From NCBI GenBank assembly GCA_013813345.1, contig JACCRW010000393.1, positions 1 through 9,397 of the forward strand: a DNA stretch of 9,397 bases, in the 5' to 3' direction. A program made the position numbers and the translations under genes. The notes under the pieces are model-generated. The model saw only the letters and a program-made list of their open reading frames with translations. It ran no database searches and was not told the DNA's origin. The DNA comes from Actinomycetota bacterium. GTDB taxonomy: Bacteria > Actinomycetota > Thermoleophilia > Gaiellales > Gaiellaceae. Below, piece by piece: positions 6,501 to 9,397 of the stretch (within the stretch, counting starts at the first letter, position 1; each line of letters begins with the position of its first letter).

Positions 6501-7346
6501 CTAGCGAACCTTGCGATAGAGCCGCTCCTCCGCGGCGAGCTCCTCGAAGGCCCGTTCGTGCGGGGATTGCCTGATCGTCTCCTTCTGGCCCAGCGCGAGG
6601 ATCCCGAAGATCGCGAGGCTCTCGTAGAAGAGTCGATGGACGTGATCCTGCAGAGGGCGATCGAAGTAGATCATCACGTTCCTGCAGGTGATCACGTGGA
6701 ACTCGTTGAAAGCCGCATCCGAGGCCAGGTTGTGCTGGGCGAAGACGACGCTGTCCGCAAGCGAGCGCGCGAACTGCGCTCCGTCGTAACGGGCGACATA
6801 GTACTTCGAGAACGCCGTCGTGCCGCCGGCCCGGATGTAGTTATGGGTGTACTCCTGCATCTTGTCGAGCGGGAAGACCCCAAGCCGCGCCAGGTCGATC
6901 ACGGCCTCGTTGATGTCTGTCGCGTAGACCCGCGTCCGCTCCGAGAGGCCCTCCTCTGCGAGCAGGATCGCGAGCGAGTACACCTCCTCGCCCGTCGAGC
7001 AGCCGGCGACCCAGAGCCGCGAGAACGGATAGGTGCGCAGGAGCGGGACGACGTGCTGGCGGAACGCGAGGAAGAAGCTCGGATCGCGGAACATCGCGGT
7101 CACGTTGATCGAGAGGTCGAGCAGGAGCCGCTCCATCACCTGGGGGTCGTGGAGGACGAGCTCCTGGAGCGCAGAGACCGTCTCCACGCCCTCGCCGTCC
7201 ATCCGCCGCCGCAGCCGCCGTCGGAGCGAGGCCGGCGCGTACTCGCGGAAGTCGAACCCGTAGCGACGGTAGATCCCCTCGAGGAGGAGCCCGACCTCGA
7301 TCTGCTCGAGATCGGGCTCGTCCGGTCTACCTACTGGTAGAGCCAC
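6501..7346 (-). CDS. cheR: CheR-type SAM-dependent protein-glutamate methyltransferase
   Basis: CheR transfers methyl from S-adenosylmethionine to receptor glutamates. The 281-residue product has the CheR N-terminal helical domain (IYRRYGFDFREYAPASLRRRL, about residues 25-45), the motif NVTAMFRDPSFF, the SAM-binding loop AGCSTGEEVYSLAI (G115-E121) and the CRNVMIYF motif (N223 region), so it looks active. No TPR or receptor-tethering extension is present. I place the start at GTG 7346, which overlaps the preceding kinase by 16 bp; the next in-frame start (ATG at the end of LRRRLRRRM) would remove part of the domain. No clear Shine-Dalgarno is seen, so coupled reinitiation is likely. The frame stays open to 7997 upstream, but that part is Arg/Ala-rich shadow sequence of the kinase. 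cheR and cheB share one frame and are separated by the TAG stop plus four codons. Confidence 0.9.
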   Translation of the reverse strand: MALPVGRPDEPDLEQIEVGLLLEGIYRRYGFDFREYAPASLRRRLRRRMDGEGVETVSALQELVLHDPQVMERLLLDLSINVTAMFRDPSFFLAFRQHVVPLLRTYPFSRLWVAGCSTGEEVYSLAILLAEEGLSERTRVYATDINEAVIDLARLGVFPLDKMQEYTHNYIRAGGTTAFSKYYVARYDGAQFARSLADSVVFAQHNLASDAAFNEFHVITCRNVMIYFDRPLQDHVHRLFYESLAIFGILALGQKETIRQSPHERAFEELAAEERLYRKVR

Positions 7347-9397
7347 ACGCGCAGCAACGAGAGCAGCTGATCGGTGTCGACCGGCTTCGTGATGTAGTCG
7401 GACGCGCCGGAGGCGATCGAGCGCTCGCGGTCTCCCTTCATCGCCTTCGCGGTCAGGGCGATGATCGGCAGCTTCTCGAACTGCGGCAGCTTCCGGACCG
7501 CCTTCGTCGTCTCGTAGCCGTCGAGCTCCGGCATCATCACGTCCATCAGGACGAGGTCGACGTCCGGGTTCGCCTGCAGGCAGTCGATCCCGTCGCGGCC
7601 GTTCTCGGCGAAGATCACGTTCATCCCGTTCGCCTCGAGGACGCTCGTGAGGGCGAAGACGTTGCGAACGTCGTCGTCGACGACGAGCACCTTCCTGCCG
7701 ACGAAGATCGAGTCCGTGTTGTGGAGCTGCTCGAGCATCCGGCGCTTCTCCACCGGCAGCTTCGACTCGACGCGGTGGAGGAAGAGCGAGGTCTCGTCGA
7801 GCAGCCGCTCCGGCGAGCGCGCGTCCTTGACGACGATCGTCTCGGCGTAGCGCTTCAGCTTCGTCTCCTCGCGGCGGGTCAGCTCCTTGCCGGTGTAGAC
7901 GATCACCGGGAGGTGCCGGAAGCGCTCGTCGCCCTTCACCTTCTCCAGGAGGTCGAAGCCTGTCATCTTCGGCAGCTTCAGGTCGAGCACCATGCAATCG
8001 AACGCGGGAGCGTCCTCGAGCGCCTCGAGCGCCGCCTCGCTCGATCCGACCGCGACAACCTCCACGTCGCCGTCACTGCCGACGAGCTCGATGATCGACT
8101 GCCGCTGCACCTCGTCGTCGTCGACGACGAGCAGGCGGCGCACGTCGCGGTCGATGAACGTCTCGATCCCGCCGAAGACACGCTGCAGCTCCTCCAGCGA
8201 GACCGGCTTCGGGATGAATCCCGCCGCTCCGGCGAGGAGCGCCGGCTGGCCGGCCTCGTCGGCGCCGGAAACGATGTGCACGGGGATGTGGCGCGTCGCC
8301 GGATGGCGCTTGAGCCGGTCGAGCACGGTCCAGCCGTCGAGCCCGGGCAGCGTCATGTCGAGCACGATCGCGTCGGGCCGGAACTCGCGGGCTAGCGCGA
8401 GCCCGGTGTCGCCGCGGAGCGCCACGAGTCCCTTGAAGCCGCGCTCGCGGGCGATCGCGAGCTCGGTGCGGGCGAAGCTCGGATCGTCCTCGACGATCAG
8501 GACGACGCGATCGCCCTCGTCGATCGAGTTGCGGTCGTCCTCCACCTCGGAGGGCCGGAGCAGGTTCGGATCGAGGGCCGCGTCGAGATCCGGCTCACCG
8601 CCGTTCGTGGATGCGGCCGGCCGAGCCGCAATCCCCATCCCGAGATCGAGGTCGCGCAGGAGCTCGGCGCCGGTGGGTGCGGCCGCGTGGGCCACGAACC
8701 GGGCGGGGAGGTAGAGCGTGAAGGTACTTCCCTCGCCGAGCGCCGACTCGACGCGGATCTCGCCACCGAGGAGCCGGGCGATCTCGCGACTGATCGAGAG
8801 CCCGAGCCCGGTTCCGCCGAAGCGCCTGCTCGTCGTCCCATCGGCCTGCTGGAAGGCCTCGAAGATCAGGCGTAGCTTGTCGGCCGGGATTCCGATCCCC
8901 GTGTCGATGACCGAGAACGCGACCACCTGCTCGGCGTGGGCGAGGATCTCGCCGGCGAAGCGCAGCTCGGGACCGGCGAGCCCCGCGCGGAGGGTCACCG
9001 TCCCCGACTCGGTGAACTTGAAGGCGTTCGAGAGCAGGTTCCTGAGCACCTGCTGGAGGCGCTGGGGGTCGGTTCCGATCGTCGCGGGTGCGTCGGGCGC
9101 GACCTCGAGCGCGAACGCGACCCCCTTCTCCTCGGCGATCGCTCCGAACGCCCGCTCGAGCGCGGCCAGCTCCGCCGCGATCGAGACCTCGTCGACGTTC
9201 ACGTCCATCCGCCCGGCCTCGACCTTCGAGAGGTCGAGGATGTCGTTGATCAGGCCGAGCAGGTCCGAGACCGCCTGGTGGATCGTCTTCGAGAACTCGA
9301 TCTGCTTCGCGGTCAGGTTCCCGTCCGGGTTGTCGCCGAGCAGCTTCGCGAGGATGAGCAGCGAGTTGAGCGGCGTCCGCAGCTCGTGCGACATGTT
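7331..9397 (-). CDS. Hybrid histidine kinase with three C-terminal receivers (N-terminus beyond window edge)
   Basis: The visible 688 residues start inside the phosphorylation box, NMSHELRTPLNSLL, so the Met at 9394 is not a start and the sensory half is missing. Partial numbering: H4 is the phospho-His; the HATPase has the N box RNLLSNAFKFTE (N124), DTGIGIP, FEAFQQADG and GGTGLGLSIS. Three receivers follow: REC1 with phospho-acceptor D347 (IVLDMTLPGLDG, lysine in FIPKP), REC2 with D472 (MVLDLKLPK; VYTGKEL; lysine in IVVKDA, without the usual Lys-Pro), and REC3 with D619 (LMDVMMPELDG; lysine in YITKP). The stop is TAG at 7333-7331. The gene heads the operon with cheR, cheB and a second kinase. 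From memory, relatives of this SHELRTPLNSLLILAKLL type often have long N-termini with HAMP and GAF domains; that is an expectation, not something seen here. Confidence 0.94.
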   Translation of the reverse strand, partial: NMSHELRTPLNSLLILAKLLGDNPDGNLTAKQIEFSKTIHQAVSDLLGLINDILDLSKVEAGRMDVNVDEVSIAAELAALERAFGAIAEEKGVAFALEVAPDAPATIGTDPQRLQQVLRNLLSNAFKFTESGTVTLRAGLAGPELRFAGEILAHAEQVVAFSVIDTGIGIPADKLRLIFEAFQQADGTTSRRFGGTGLGLSISREIARLLGGEIRVESALGEGSTFTLYLPARFVAHAAAPTGAELLRDLDLGMGIAARPAASTNGGEPDLDAALDPNLLRPSEVEDDRNSIDEGDRVVLIVEDDPSFARTELAIARERGFKGLVALRGDTGLALAREFRPDAIVLDMTLPGLDGWTVLDRLKRHPATRHIPVHIVSGADEAGQPALLAGAAGFIPKPVSLEELQRVFGGIETFIDRDVRRLLVVDDDEVQRQSIIELVGSDGDVEVVAVGSSEAALEALEDAPAFDCMVLDLKLPKMTGFDLLEKVKGDERFRHLPVIVYTGKELTRREETKLKRYAETIVVKDARSPERLLDETSLFLHRVESKLPVEKRRMLEQLHNTDSIFVGRKVLVVDDDVRNVFALTSVLEANGMNVIFAENGRDGIDCLQANPDVDLVLMDVMMPELDGYETTKAVRKLPQFEKLPIIALTAKAMKGDRERSIASGASDYITKPVDTDQLLSLLRVWLYQ

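Noticed and set aside
5874..7340. 488-codon plus-strand open frame opposite cheB and cheR
   Set aside because: Antisense shadow: no domain motifs, and both minus-strand genes show intact catalytic residues.
7347..7997. Upstream extension of the cheR frame giving a 498-residue product
   Set aside because: Residues before the GTG at 7346 are Arg/Ala/Pro/Asp-rich, characteristic of an out-of-frame reading of the hybrid kinase receivers, and CheR homology begins only near 7310.
9392..9394. ATG as the start of the hybrid kinase
   Set aside because: It lies within NMSHELRTPL, the phosphorylation box itself; the gene clearly continues beyond the right edge.

Overview
The window is GC-rich bacterial DNA. 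Every supported gene lies on the minus strand, so transcription runs from the right edge (9397) to the left edge (1). Codon third positions are strongly G/C. The protein architectures (a multi-TM, triple-PAS, NarL-type kinase beside a single-domain receiver, and a triple-receiver hybrid kinase beside CheR/CheB) look like a high-GC actinobacterium, plausibly class Thermoleophilia (Gaiellales/Solirubrobacterales). That placement is an inference from style; no marker gene is present.

Layout in transcription order: (1) 9397-7331, the C-terminal 688 residues of a hybrid histidine kinase (HisKA, HATPase, three receivers), with its N-terminus beyond the right edge; (2) 7346-6501, a CheR-type methyltransferase overlapping the kinase end by 16 bp; (3) 6488-5910, a CheB-type methylesterase without a receiver domain, 12 bp downstream; (4) 5913-3496, a soluble REC-PAS-GAF-PAS histidine kinase overlapping cheB by 4 bp (ATGA). 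These four form one tightly packed operon. (5) 3495-3101 is a 395-bp gap holding two near-identical 66-bp palindromic repeats and a short remnant of a second kinase 3' end. (6) 3100-2747 is a stand-alone receiver of 117 residues; (7) 2750-1 is a membrane sensor kinase (8 predicted TM, GAF-like segment, three PAS, HisKA_3, HATPase), overlapping the receiver gene by ATGA and cut by the left edge shortly before its expected C-terminus.

The whole window is therefore signal transduction: three histidine kinases, five receiver domains, and a CheR/CheB methylation pair, with no DNA-binding output domain, no CheA or CheW and no chemoreceptor visible. The first operon suggests a phosphorelay in which reversible glutamate methylation tunes a kinase, possibly the hybrid kinase whose input half is outside the window. 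The second unit is a separate sensor kinase/receiver pair.

The most unusual part is the gap at 3101-3495. It carries a repeated 51-bp near-palindrome and an apparent fossil of a lost paralogous kinase gene. Long plus-strand open frames across the window are antisense shadows of the GC-rich genes and were not annotated.
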